This document shows positions 1 to 8,750 of a stretch of 64,000 nucleotides of DNA, one piece after another. A model generated the notes under the pieces. It had not been told where the DNA came from, ran no database searches, and saw nothing but the letters and a program-made list of their open reading frames with translations. Origin of the DNA: Veillonella parvula DSM 2008 (GTDB taxonomy: Bacteria > Bacillota > Negativicutes > Veillonellales > Veillonellaceae); NCBI RefSeq assembly GCF_000024945.1, contig NC_013520.1, positions 2,068,143-2,132,142 on the forward strand, in the 5' to 3' direction. Both the position numbers and the translations under genes were made by a program. Each line of letters opens with the position of its first letter. The first letter of the stretch is position 1.

Positions 1-425
1 GTAATGCGTTTCGCCTGTTTTGCAGAAAGGCGACGGCTGATTAGCTCCAACTCATTATCTACCTTCAAAGGTAAATTAAATGGTACTCCATACCGAATCC
101 CTATGATGGTAGTACGTAAACGCCCAAAGACTACCTCTAAGCCCTCAGATATACCTTCTAGTAATCCCCATAACTCACTATGCCATACAGAAACATGTAA
201 ACATAAGATATCCCCACGTCGAATGATATTATCTTGACGAGGCTCTTTAAAGGATAATTGTAGTGAGAAAGGCTTTATTCCTTCCATATCATGCCACCAT
301 GTAGCCTCATCTGCATCTGCATGACTAAGAATAGAGAAAAGTGCCGCATGTAGATATCGCCCAGGAAAGGCAGGCAAGCTGCCTCTATTTTGAGCTTCTA
401 AAGCAATAGTAACTATGCCTAGCAT
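1..425 (-). CDS. cas6: Cas6 crRNA endoribonuclease, partial (C-terminus beyond window)
   Basis: The last gene of the type III operon; it runs off the left edge, leaving about 141 codons from the ATG at 425. The ATG overlaps the stop of the upstream RAMP gene by one base (TAATG), which means translational coupling. Visible near the N-terminus is the Cas6 signature PGRYLHAALFSIL, equivalent to the G-x-LHG motif of Cas6 ferredoxin-like folds, followed by KPFSLQLSF. Cas6 cuts pre-crRNA inside repeats. Its position directly behind the effector genes makes it the likely processor of the three related arrays at 10.8-24.4 kb. The glycine-rich C-terminal loop cannot be seen. This gene differs from the broken cas6 at 24.9-25.6 kb. 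Assignment rests on motif and context. Confidence 0.8.
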   Translation of the reverse strand, partial: MLGIVTIALEAQNRGSLPAFPGRYLHAALFSILSHADADEATWWHDMEGIKPFSLQLSFKEPRQDNIIRRGDILCLHVSVWHSELWGLLEGISEGLEVVFGRLRTTIIGIRYGVPFNLPLKVDNELELISRRLSAKQAKRI

Positions 426-2437
426 TATTTAGACCACTTTGCAATGAAGGATTTAGGTGTATCCAACTTGCTACGGAATCTGATACGAGAATCCATTTTA
501 TTATTCTTAATAGTCATCATAGAAATACCTTCAGTCCAGTTTTTAGCTGCATTTGGGCCATTAGCAATATTCCAATCTAGCATCATGAATAAATCATCTA
601 ACATAGCTTTATAAGAGGATATGTTAGAACCTAGTACATTATCGCAATACCGAGTGAAAGATTCTACATACTCATTAGGAGTAGTTGTACTATCTCCAGT
701 ATTCCAAGTATCACCACCGAATAGGCTGTCATAGCGTTCTTTACTATCGAAAACCGTTACAGCAGACTCTAGTTTAATACTACCAAAACCGATAGATTTC
801 CCCATACCAAGTTTATAGTATGTACGACGATTACCGCCAGAGTAATGATCTAAATCTAGGGACATCAACAATGCACCTAGCTCAACGCTGCTTAATCGGT
901 CAAAATGAATGCGGCTTTTAAAGGTAACACCAGTATCAACTGGACGGATTTTACGAGTACCTTGAATGGCTTTTTCCGCTTCTGTACGAGTCCAATCTTT
1001 TGCTTTTGCTAAAGGTTGATGCCAGTACATTTTATAACCGCGAATGGACGCCCCTTCATGCCCCCAATGGTTATAAGTAAAGTGATTATCTACATCTTGC
1101 TCTAAATACAATTGAAAGGATGTTGGATTAGGCCCCATCAATGGATGTGGGTAATCAGATTGGCACATTCTCACAGGGCCTACAACATGAGCATCGGAGA
1201 ATGACAAACGACCAGACCAATTATCACCGTAGCCAAAAACGCTATCACAAAGGTCAATACCATTATTATGTTGTTCTAATGTAGTTGGCAAGTGGTCACT
1301 AATTTTCAAATCATATGCAATACGATAGAATCGACCATGGCCAAAATGCTCTACAATACCGTCTTTTTCAGAGAAGAAACATGGCACTACAAACTTAACA
1401 TCATTACAACGAGTATATTTTTTTGCTGCATCACCAGATTTACCGACTTTTTTATCCAATAGATTTAATGTACCACGGTTTTTATCGTCTTTATAACTGT
1501 CGATACATTCTTGAAGAATCGGAATACGCTTACCTTCAAAATTACCAGGTCGAGTAATGCGCATATAAGACTTTTTAGAATTCATTCTACCAGTATGGAT
1601 GTTTACATATTGATTCGTCCAATCAATAGACGGAGTATCTTTTTTCTTTTGCATTTCATAATCGTCAGAATACGACATTTTTCTAGATTCACTAGGTACA
1701 GCAAAATAGTTATTGTCTACAGTCTGGATAATAAAACCAGGTGTTGCTTTTGTAGCCGCCTTCATTTCACCTTTGCCATTCTTTTCCATCCCTACCATAC
1801 GAGAAGCGTAGTATTCTTTGAGGGATTTAATAGAGCTTGCAAAATCACGAAAATAAAGATATCTATCTTCGAAATCACCAAGCCCCGTTCCCCGTTGGTA
1901 TGGTCTAAAGCTACTAGCTGTAACAATCTTGAAGATTTGTTTTACCATACCTTTAAGGCTTGCCCCCGGAATTGTAGGATTATCTTGGCCGCCATAAAAT
2001 TCAAGTGGTGTATCCTCATCTTGTTTAGATGGCCCCCCAATGAATAATGGTGTTTCAGTAGTAATCGTAAGGTCGATATAGCCTGTATGTGTGTCAGCTT
2101 GTTGTACATGATCACAGTATGCTTTTAGCACATCTTTTGTAACCCCTTCAAAGTGACCATTATAAAACTCAGCTGGAATTACATGCTCTGGCAAGCGTAC
2201 AAAATTGTACGCTGCACTTGCTGGCTCACTTGGGTATTTGCTGTTACCACCACTGCGATTGCCGCCTTGATTATTGTAGGAATTATTATAGCCACCAGAG
2301 CGATTTTGTCCACCGCCACGATTGCCACCGGAATGTCTTTCATTGGCTACTTTTTCAACATCCATACCTGGATTATTTCGTGCAAAGAAGGCCGCACTAG
2401 CAGCATGTCTATTTTTACTTTTACCTTTACCAGCCAT
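425..2437 (-). CDS. Large CRISPR RAMP protein, TIGR03986-type (Cas7-like)
   Basis: A 670-residue RAMP-superfamily protein, a likely backbone (Cas7) subunit of a type III effector complex. The first 70 residues are basic and rich in Gly, Asn and Arg (GGNRGGGQNRSGG), so probably disordered and RNA-contacting. The RAMP core begins near residue 120 (IDLTITTETPLFIGGP) and has the motif PTIPGASLKGMVKQIF around residue 155. A second glycine-rich stretch, YYKLGMGKSIGFGSIKL, near residue 560 is the typical RAMP G-loop. This size and its place beside Csx19 match the TIGR03986 family and the large insertion-bearing Cas7 of type III-D complexes. The SD AAGGAGG stands just before ATG 2437. The gene starts 1 base after csx19 ends and overlaps cas6 downstream. 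Confidence 0.85.
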   Translation of the reverse strand: MAGKGKSKNRHAASAAFFARNNPGMDVEKVANERHSGGNRGGGQNRSGGYNNSYNNQGGNRSGGNSKYPSEPASAAYNFVRLPEHVIPAEFYNGHFEGVTKDVLKAYCDHVQQADTHTGYIDLTITTETPLFIGGPSKQDEDTPLEFYGGQDNPTIPGASLKGMVKQIFKIVTASSFRPYQRGTGLGDFEDRYLYFRDFASSIKSLKEYYASRMVGMEKNGKGEMKAATKATPGFIIQTVDNNYFAVPSESRKMSYSDDYEMQKKKDTPSIDWTNQYVNIHTGRMNSKKSYMRITRPGNFEGKRIPILQECIDSYKDDKNRGTLNLLDKKVGKSGDAAKKYTRCNDVKFVVPCFFSEKDGIVEHFGHGRFYRIAYDLKISDHLPTTLEQHNNGIDLCDSVFGYGDNWSGRLSFSDAHVVGPVRMCQSDYPHPLMGPNPTSFQLYLEQDVDNHFTYNHWGHEGASIRGYKMYWHQPLAKAKDWTRTEAEKAIQGTRKIRPVDTGVTFKSRIHFDRLSSVELGALLMSLDLDHYSGGNRRTYYKLGMGKSIGFGSIKLESAVTVFDSKERYDSLFGGDTWNTGDSTTTPNEYVESFTRYCDNVLGSNISSYKAMLDDLFMMLDWNIANGPNAAKNWTEGISMMTIKNNKMDSRIRFRSKLDTPKSFIAKWSK

Positions 2438-2438
2438 A

Positions 2439-3002
2439 CTAGACCTCCTTATCTACGATTTTGACATATCGATAATCTGTATAACTCGCTTGATGATTAT
2501 CTAAATAGCCAATGTAATTACGTGTTGTTAAATAACAGTATTGTTTTGTTGTGGACACAGGGATAATTTGTGAAAGTTTACGGCCTGTATCAACTAAGCT
2601 TGTAAAGCCTTCTACTCGATTCAACTGTGTACGACCGGCATCAACTTCACCAATCATACGGGAGGAAGAGTCCACGTACGTTACAGGTTCACCAGTTTCA
2701 TCATTAATATAGCGATATACAATCTCGCCATGTTGAACAGTGAGACGTAACTCTTCACTTTCATTAAAGATACGCATATCTTGTAGATACGCCAAGTCTA
2801 CATTAGTCGTACCATCAGAAAATAAGAAAGCACCTTGCTTGTAATAGCCCCATTTAACTTTATGGACAGACCACGTAATCACTAAGCCCTCTTGTTTCAT
2901 CTGTTCTTTTGCTACAGCTAGTACATTCACATTAGCTGTAGGACCACATATGCCACAAGTACGTGTATATACACCTTCATGGCTATATAATTGTTTACTC
3001 AT
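2439..3002 (-). CDS. csx19: Csx19-type CRISPR protein (TIGR03984-like)
   Basis: A 187-residue protein with no obvious catalytic motif, lying between two RAMP genes. Its pattern is a short N-terminus with a C-x-x-C pair (TCGICG, near residue 17), a Trp/Tyr-rich core (TWSVHKVKWGYYKQGAFLFSDG cut here into VKWGYYKQ and FLFSDG) and a C-terminal YLTTRNYIGYL. This agrees with Csx19, a non-RAMP subunit that marks type III-D operons. I chose the ATG at 3002, which follows GGAGGGTGCTC, over an in-frame start 6 nt upstream; this start overlaps the stop of the double-RAMP gene by 8 bases (ATGAGTAA). The exact family name is inferred from length, order and neighbours. Confidence 0.65.
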   Translation of the reverse strand: MSKQLYSHEGVYTRTCGICGPTANVNVLAVAKEQMKQEGLVITWSVHKVKWGYYKQGAFLFSDGTTNVDLAYLQDMRIFNESEELRLTVQHGEIVYRYINDETGEPVTYVDSSSRMIGEVDAGRTQLNRVEGFTSLVDTGRKLSQIIPVSTTKQYCYLTTRNYIGYLDNHQASYTDYRYVKIVDKEV

Positions 3003-4329
3003 GAGCACCCTCCTTAGCTAACATTGTGTCTTCTGTAGATTGATGTAATGCTTGTACCAAAGCTTCAAGTTTAGTGGATTCACCTTCCGTAACCTTACCA
3101 GTACCATCGATACCATAGCTTTCACCATGATATTGAACCGCAACAGAGTTACCTTTAATGCGGCCATAACCGATTGTACGATTAGCGCCCAACGTAATTT
3201 GACCTGTCATAAGATCTTTTACAAGGAGTAGCACAAGGCCCGCCTCACTATCACTGCAATCTTTAACAGTCATGCGCAATGGGAATACTAACTGTTTACC
3301 TTTACCCTTACGTACAGGATGGTCTTGGAATAAAGCACCATTCATGGCACCACCTGTAAAGCGATCCACTCGAATGCGAGGTTGTTCCTCTTGTGTAAAA
3401 GATTTATCAAAGTAAACTTCATCTACCATGACACGACCTTTACGGCTTTCATTTGTTTTTTCAATGCTATAGCCAAAGAGTGCATCCACCGCTTGATTGC
3501 TACGGCCTAATGCCTGTAGTATACGGCTACAATAATGACGTAATACGCCCTTAATGGATGTACCTGGAATAAAGAGAGCTACGGACTTATCTTCCCAAGC
3601 CTCTTCAAAGATAGATTTAATAAGAACTGTATCTTCTAAATAGCATTCCATATTGATAACAAGATCTTTATCGGCAACCATACGTCGCTCAGGAATAGCA
3701 ACGGATGTACCCGCTTTACGTAGTAACCACCCTTTTACATGTTCTGGCTTAGTGAAGTCATAATGCTCTAAAGAAATATCTTTACATGCTATGCGGCCTA
3801 AACCATTCACCGTACGAGCACCAACGGAGATGCCATTTTTAAGTAGATTAGCTAGTGCTACCAGAGCTCGCTCAATCTTATCCACTTGATTTTCGTGACA
3901 TTGACGAATCACGCAATCGATATGCAATCGACCAGTCGCACCAGACTCGATGACTTCGAAGTTATATTTTGCGCCATCTTTAGTAACACCACGCACATCG
4001 TCTATACAGATGCCATCACGTACAACAATATTTGTATTATCTAATGAAATATCATTGATCTGTAATGCGCTTTGTGTACCTTTGTCATCAATGGAACCAA
4101 ATAATACATCTTCAGATACAGGTTCAAGGCCTTGAATCGCTTGGCGCAATACGCCTGCTAAGGATGTCCCAGGAATGAATGGTTGTCCATCGTGATAGGT
4201 TACTACAATATCGTCTACAGTATCATTTAAAATATCATTACTAACACCAGCTCGAATAACGAGAGGGCTTGTGAGTTTGACAGTACCAGTTAGAGTGTAC
4301 CGCCCCATTACACTTGCAGAGTTTAACAT
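2995..4329 (-). CDS. Double-RAMP Cas7 subunit (Cas7-2x type)
   Basis: The 444 residues contain two RAMP units in tandem. Unit one begins YTLTGTVKLTSPLVIRAG, has PFIPGTSLAGVLRQAI near residue 55 and ends in a G-loop NGLGRIACKDI near residue 170. Unit two has ALFIPGTSIKGVLRHYCSRI near residue 255 and the G-loop GANRTIGYGRIKG near residue 385. The repeated PGTS-x-GVLR motif shows the internal duplication directly. In type III-D complexes a Cas7-2x protein fills two backbone positions. Aspartates in backbone thumbs would cleave target RNA, but I cannot assign the catalytic Asp from sequence alone. SD AAGGAGG precedes ATG 4329, and the gene follows csx10 by 13 bases in the same operon. Confidence 0.85.
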   Translation of the reverse strand: MLNSASVMGRYTLTGTVKLTSPLVIRAGVSNDILNDTVDDIVVTYHDGQPFIPGTSLAGVLRQAIQGLEPVSEDVLFGSIDDKGTQSALQINDISLDNTNIVVRDGICIDDVRGVTKDGAKYNFEVIESGATGRLHIDCVIRQCHENQVDKIERALVALANLLKNGISVGARTVNGLGRIACKDISLEHYDFTKPEHVKGWLLRKAGTSVAIPERRMVADKDLVINMECYLEDTVLIKSIFEEAWEDKSVALFIPGTSIKGVLRHYCSRILQALGRSNQAVDALFGYSIEKTNESRKGRVMVDEVYFDKSFTQEEQPRIRVDRFTGGAMNGALFQDHPVRKGKGKQLVFPLRMTVKDCSDSEAGLVLLLVKDLMTGQITLGANRTIGYGRIKGNSVAVQYHGESYGIDGTGKVTEGESTKLEALVQALHQSTEDTMLAKEGAHE

Positions 4330-4342
4330 ACGACGGTCCTCC

Positions 4343-5923
4343 TTACTTAATCTTTCTAATATGTCTAAAGAAATATGTCCAATATTCGTAGGCCACTACA
4401 TTTGAAAGTTTTTGTTTGTCGAGCCCTACCATATTGACTAATTCAGCAGGAATTTCGTAGTATGTTCCACTTTCACCAGATTTTGCCAAACAAGCTACCA
4501 CTAATGTAGGAGCATCAAAATCAATAATATACTCCATCAAGTTAACACTCTTTGTTTCACTCCTCGTATAGGCATGCTCTAAATGGAACTCACGCAAGTT
4601 CTTTTCAATAACTCTAGGCTCATTTTTCTTTTGCCCTTCTGCCTTCTTGTCTTTCAAGAATTGTTGTAATTGCTTATGACCAGTTTCATGATTTGTACCA
4701 AGTTCAGTCAATAGTACAGATGCAAAATGCTTAAATATACCACTTCTAGACATAGTACGTTTAATATACGTATCTACATCGTGAGCAGCACGCAAACGAG
4801 CATTTACAATAACTTGTTTTTCCAATACCTTTTTTGCAATTTCTTGTGTTGGCGTATGTAAAGATTTGAGCTTAGGTGCTTCTTGCTTACCTAATTTCAC
4901 CATCTTGAACTCGCCAGGAGTCCATAAACGGCCTTGCCCGTAGCCCTCTTGAAGTCGAGTACCCATACCGTTATACAAGATATTTTGTAGTTTATCTAGA
5001 TCATCTTGAGACCAACCAGATTCCTTTACAAGCTCTACGATACTACCAGCAGATGCAGACGCTTCAGCACTACTACGAACGCCCCAAATACTATTAAAGC
5101 TTTGCTCCTCTTGATAAGAGGCAAACACAGTACCTACAGAGATATCTGAACCAATCGGTTGTACTGCTTGTGCTACTACATGACTAATAGACTCATTGCC
5201 TAACACTAATGGCGTATGAAGTCGCACATATACAGAGTTACCAATATTTACTGGCGTTGGAACAACTGTAATATCACCAATTTCAACGAGACAATGACCA
5301 TATTCAGTACGACGAGAGCGCCCGATATGACAATCCAACTGTTTAGGGAATTGACGAACAAACTCCTCTAATGCAGCTTTAGGCCCCACCACAGAACCTA
5401 CAAATACTTGATTTGGCTCAATGTATTCATAGTTAAAAATATTTCTGCCCTCATTACTGCGACCTTGCACACGTTCTTGCTCTAAGGAACGAGACATATG
5501 TAATTTAATAGCCGTTTCAATTTGTACAGGACTACATTCTTTGCCATCTACAATGACAAAACCTTTAACACCTTTAAAACCCAAAAGATCTTTACCGGTG
5601 TAGAAGTCTACGGCATCATCACTGGCATAGCCTTCTGCATTTTTGTTCTTTTGTAAGCTCAACGGTGCTGGGAAGGACGTACCTTTTGGCGTATGCTTAT
5701 AGGCAGCAACAAATCGTAAGTCACCATAGAATAACTTCATAAAATCCTGGTTTTTATGAGCTTCTCTACCAAGTTTATGAGAGAAAATAAACTGAGATGC
5801 AAAAAGACCTCGCAATACGCGACCATCAATGGAGCCTCGTGTAGATGTTAATACACCAGCTGTAGAGGAATTCGCAATAAGCGTTGGGGATTTAACGGTA
5901 ATCGTAATATTTACTTGTTCCAT
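4343..5923 (-). CDS. csx10: Csx10 (Cas5 RAMP) with helical C-terminal extension
   Basis: A 526-residue protein whose first ~340 residues look like Csx10, the Cas5 equivalent of type III-D that caps the 5' handle of the crRNA. Evidence includes the start VNITITVKSPTLIANSS, GSIDGRVLRGLFASQFIF near residue 30, RRTEYGHCLVEIG near 205 and the G-loop GMGTRLQEGYGQGRLW near 325. From about residue 350 onward the sequence turns charged and helical (KVLEKQVIVNARLRAAHD, QLQQFLKDKKAEGQKK). No separate csm2/cas11 gene is visible in the operon, so this tail may be the small subunit. The start overlaps the stop of the cas7 gene by 13 bases, with AGGGGG as SD. Confidence 0.8.
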   Translation of the reverse strand: MEQVNITITVKSPTLIANSSTAGVLTSTRGSIDGRVLRGLFASQFIFSHKLGREAHKNQDFMKLFYGDLRFVAAYKHTPKGTSFPAPLSLQKNKNAEGYASDDAVDFYTGKDLLGFKGVKGFVIVDGKECSPVQIETAIKLHMSRSLEQERVQGRSNEGRNIFNYEYIEPNQVFVGSVVGPKAALEEFVRQFPKQLDCHIGRSRRTEYGHCLVEIGDITVVPTPVNIGNSVYVRLHTPLVLGNESISHVVAQAVQPIGSDISVGTVFASYQEEQSFNSIWGVRSSAEASASAGSIVELVKESGWSQDDLDKLQNILYNGMGTRLQEGYGQGRLWTPGEFKMVKLGKQEAPKLKSLHTPTQEIAKKVLEKQVIVNARLRAAHDVDTYIKRTMSRSGIFKHFASVLLTELGTNHETGHKQLQQFLKDKKAEGQKKNEPRVIEKNLREFHLEHAYTRSETKSVNLMEYIIDFDAPTLVVACLAKSGESGTYYEIPAELVNMVGLDKQKLSNVVAYEYWTYFFRHIRKIK

Positions 5924-6558
5924 AATGTACCCCCTAAAGATTCTAAATCAAAAGATGTGTCATCAATTGTGCATTCTACTTGGCCAAAGCCGCGGTTACG
6001 TTTGCCACCAATGCCAGTCAAATTACGCACTGCACATGCTAAAATCAATCGTTCTGTTTCCGTCATATCTTCCACATCGATTTGACCACTGAAAGCAAGA
6101 CCTCTATTGAGAACGCGAGAGTTATGTAACGTCCCCTCTAGTGCTGTACCTGTTACTTGATCGATAGATGTGTAATAACGCATAGATGTATACTCTTCGA
6201 GGACACGTTCCTTCGTAAACACTGCTGGATATTGCTCTTCAAGAGCCGCTAATTCACTAGCTACAACCTCATAGTCAGCAATTGTTAAATTAGAAATAGA
6301 TAATCTAGGGTTATCCTCTGCACCTTCAAGTCGATTAAATAATACCTTTACATTATCAATGGTAAAAGCATTCAAACCGGCAGCATTCATCATTTCAGCT
6401 ACTTCAATGGCACTTTCATATAAAACACCACGCACACGTTTAGCAGGAATAAAAGGAATTCCATAACGATCATGGACGATAGTGCTGTCCGTGTTGACAT
6501 CGCCTTGGCCAGACATAAGCATCGTTGGCGACAATAATTTAATAGTTAATGTGTACAT
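5911..6558 (-). CDS. Csm3-like Cas7 RAMP subunit
   Basis: A compact 215-residue RAMP protein. It opens YTLTIKLLSPTMLMSGQG, has FIPAKRVRGVLYESAI near residue 40 (the PGSSLKGxxR position of Csm3) and ends with a clear G-loop TGIGGKRNRGFGQVECTI near residue 185. Csm3-type Cas7 proteins bind crRNA and carry a thumb Asp that cuts target RNA; possible candidates are acidic residues just after the N-terminal strand (GDVNTDS), by analogy. The gene sits 2 bases after cas10 and overlaps csx10. In the III-Dv architecture this domain is fused to Cas5 and Cas11; here it is separate. Confidence 0.8.
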   Translation of the reverse strand: MYTLTIKLLSPTMLMSGQGDVNTDSTIVHDRYGIPFIPAKRVRGVLYESAIEVAEMMNAAGLNAFTIDNVKVLFNRLEGAEDNPRLSISNLTIADYEVVASELAALEEQYPAVFTKERVLEEYTSMRYYTSIDQVTGTALEGTLHNSRVLNRGLAFSGQIDVEDMTETERLILACAVRNLTGIGGKRNRGFGQVECTIDDTSFDLESLGGTLWNK

Positions 6559-6560
6559 AC

Positions 6561-8162
6561 TTACTCCAATCCAGGCAAAACATAATCCATTAATTCTATG
6601 GCATCAACATATGGCGTACGCATTTTACCATCCACCTTAGCCCACAGTTTTTCTTTGAAAGCATCCCAACCAGATACAGTAGGCATAAATTTATTAGTGT
6701 TGCGCAGCTGCTCGAGGAATACAGTCCACATATGTTCATTATCTTGTAATACAGAACGCAATTCTTTGACCTTATTATGAGCCAGTAACTCACCTGAATA
6801 TGCTTTATCCTTAACCAAAATAAATTGATGTGTACACTCTAATAATTTTGAAAGAGCAAATATATCTTTTTCAGCCTCAATATTATCATTAAACACTTGA
6901 TATGGCCCAAAATGCATATTCCCTGTTAAACTGCTATATTCATTAGCGAAAAACTGCCCCAAGGTAGGTGCTGTCTCACCATGAAGGAAGGCAAAATCCA
7001 TCCAACAAGACTCATTAACCTTGTGCACCGCATTATATTCACGCATTTTAGATTTAGCGCTATCGCAAAGCTGCTCTGCCATTTCATAGCCTCTAAAGAA
7101 TGGGTAAGACGTAGGAATTACAGCAATACCAGCGCAAGAAGAAATGGATATGCCATTCTTATCACTCAAGAGTTGTTGCATTAAATAGTGAGAGGCTTGC
7201 ACTGCAATACGAGCATTGCAAATAAAAGTAATATCATCGCCACCAATGATAATCGGACGGATTGGCAACATATTTTTAGACAATTCGAGGTTTTCATCAA
7301 GAATATCGTATTTATCAATAATCCATTGCACCAATGCTTTAAAGCTCTCCAATGTCTTTGTAGCTACACGTTTAGAAAGAGCACTGCGTTCTTCTAATGT
7401 TTTACATTGTCTAAAGTGAGCACCCATGTTATTACCATCGATATGAACAATAGCAATATCATTAATTCCTGTTTTACTCTTTTCGGTAGATTGGTTTTGA
7501 CCTAACTCTTCAAATTCAGATGGAAATACCCAATCAGTCGTTTCCGTACCAAATAAGTCTATTTTTAAACGGCTATTCGCAGCCTCAAAGGCTTTAAATT
7601 TAGCTGTGAAGGATGTAGCAACTAAGCGCTTGTCATCACCAAAGCTTTGCGTTGTATCTGCTACATCACCACTGAAATCACAAATGGTTGTCAAACCTGT
7701 ATTAGCAGGATGCACTATTGGATTCAATGCAAATTGATTAGATTTCAATTGTTTATATAATTTGCCGAGATCTGCAGAAAACTGTATTCCATCAAGAGTA
7801 ATGTAACCAGTTGTGGCACCTACTTTTAGCCCTGGATACTGCACCAAAACTTGAGTCGTAAATTTCTTAACAATATCTTGAACCAAACTTTCATGTTTAT
7901 CATCTATAAGAACAAGAGCATTACCGCCGCCAATATACGCAACGTATATAGGTTTTGGAAGAGATGTAATGCTGTCACTACGTGTCAACCAAGATGTAGT
8001 GTCAGCCTCTACCTCAAGCTTATTGATAATTTCTTTACACAATACATCCTCAAACAATCTATCCACAATAAACGATGCTCCAACATTGGCCTTCAATTTA
8101 TTGTTAGCAAAAATATACTTTTGAATAGACTGCACATCAAACAATATGGCATTTACTTGCAT
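6561..8162 (-). CDS. cas10: Cas10 polymerase/cyclase subunit without HD domain
   Basis: A 533-residue large subunit. The N-terminus goes straight into the first palm-like domain (ILFDVQSIQKYIFANNKL, then YIGGGNALVLI near residue 78), so the HD nuclease domain usually found in Cas10 is missing. The second palm domain holds an intact GGDD (PIIIGGDDITFICN) near residue 309. GGDD converts ATP to cyclic oligoadenylates when target RNA is bound; these would activate the two CARF-HEPN proteins at 15.8-20.0 kb. Without HD, this complex probably has no Cas10 ssDNase activity and relies on RNA cleavage and signalling. ATG 8162 follows AAGGAGTGAGCCT. First gene of the tightly packed effector set after the small accessory gene. 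Confidence 0.93.
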   Translation of the reverse strand: MQVNAILFDVQSIQKYIFANNKLKANVGASFIVDRLFEDVLCKEIINKLEVEADTTSWLTRSDSITSLPKPIYVAYIGGGNALVLIDDKHESLVQDIVKKFTTQVLVQYPGLKVGATTGYITLDGIQFSADLGKLYKQLKSNQFALNPIVHPANTGLTTICDFSGDVADTTQSFGDDKRLVATSFTAKFKAFEAANSRLKIDLFGTETTDWVFPSEFEELGQNQSTEKSKTGINDIAIVHIDGNNMGAHFRQCKTLEERSALSKRVATKTLESFKALVQWIIDKYDILDENLELSKNMLPIRPIIIGGDDITFICNARIAVQASHYLMQQLLSDKNGISISSCAGIAVIPTSYPFFRGYEMAEQLCDSAKSKMREYNAVHKVNESCWMDFAFLHGETAPTLGQFFANEYSSLTGNMHFGPYQVFNDNIEAEKDIFALSKLLECTHQFILVKDKAYSGELLAHNKVKELRSVLQDNEHMWTVFLEQLRNTNKFMPTVSGWDAFKEKLWAKVDGKMRTPYVDAIELMDYVLPGLE

Positions 8163-8192
8163 AGGCTCACTCCTTACCTATTAACACAACAT

Positions 8193-8558
8193 TTATAAAT
8201 GACAATATTCTCGAAATTGAACAAACTGAAAGTTGACGATTTTCTCATTTATGCCTGCTTCGTAAGATTCACTTACCAAACGCTCACTAGTGGCCGCTAA
8301 TACAGTAATTCCCACTGCTAATAGTCGTTCCACTAAAGCGTGACAGTATATAAATTCCCCCTGGCACAAGACAACCTGTGGATTAAGACTTATAATCCTC
8401 CCTGCATATTCCTGTACTAGCTGCCCAATTTCACCAGATGGTAACGCCGGATCAATGAGGGGAAATGGTATATCTACCACCTCGCCATATTGATGAGCTG
8501 CTGCCAACTGTTCATCCGACCAATATTGAGAAGGATGATTTGTATGATTGATAAACAT
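8193..8558 (-). CDS. Small type III accessory protein, possible cOA-binding or ring-nuclease fold
   Basis: A 121-residue protein directly upstream of cas10 (30-base gap), so probably co-transcribed. I chose ATG 8558, after GAGGAG with 5-base spacing. The sequence is a simple alternating strand/helix pattern: FINHTNHPSQYWSDEQ at the start, a central VVLCQGEFIYCHALVERLL, then ITVLAATSERLV, which resembles a Rossmann or CARF-like fold. Small Csx-type proteins (Csx15, Csx16, Csx20 families) beside cas10 are known or suspected cyclic-oligoadenylate binders, some of them ring nucleases. I cannot say which family this is. The N-terminal NHT-NHPS-x3-WS and the CQGEF motif are its most recognisable features. 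An alternative is a structural helper of the complex. Confidence 0.5.
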   Translation of the reverse strand: MFINHTNHPSQYWSDEQLAAAHQYGEVVDIPFPLIDPALPSGEIGQLVQEYAGRIISLNPQVVLCQGEFIYCHALVERLLAVGITVLAATSERLVSESYEAGINEKIVNFQFVQFREYCHL

Positions 8559-8750
8559 AACCACTCCTCACTATACAAACTACAAAACAAAATTCATTTA
8601 TTATTCATCTTTAATAATAGCAAATCATATAAAAAAAATCACTCATAAATACATGATTTATGAAAGATTTTTCATATTTTATAAATTGTATATAATTACA
8701 CAAATGTATAGACTGATACCATATTTTTACATATACATCAGCCCCTATTA
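8559..8750 (-). promoter_or_regulatory. Intergenic region expected to hold the effector-operon promoter
   Basis: A 190-base, very AT-rich gap between cas1 and the accessory-cas10 operon. It is the only gap in the effector operon large enough for a promoter. I see AT-rich -10-like hexamers but no single convincing -35/-10 pair, so no position is assigned. Confidence 0.3.
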
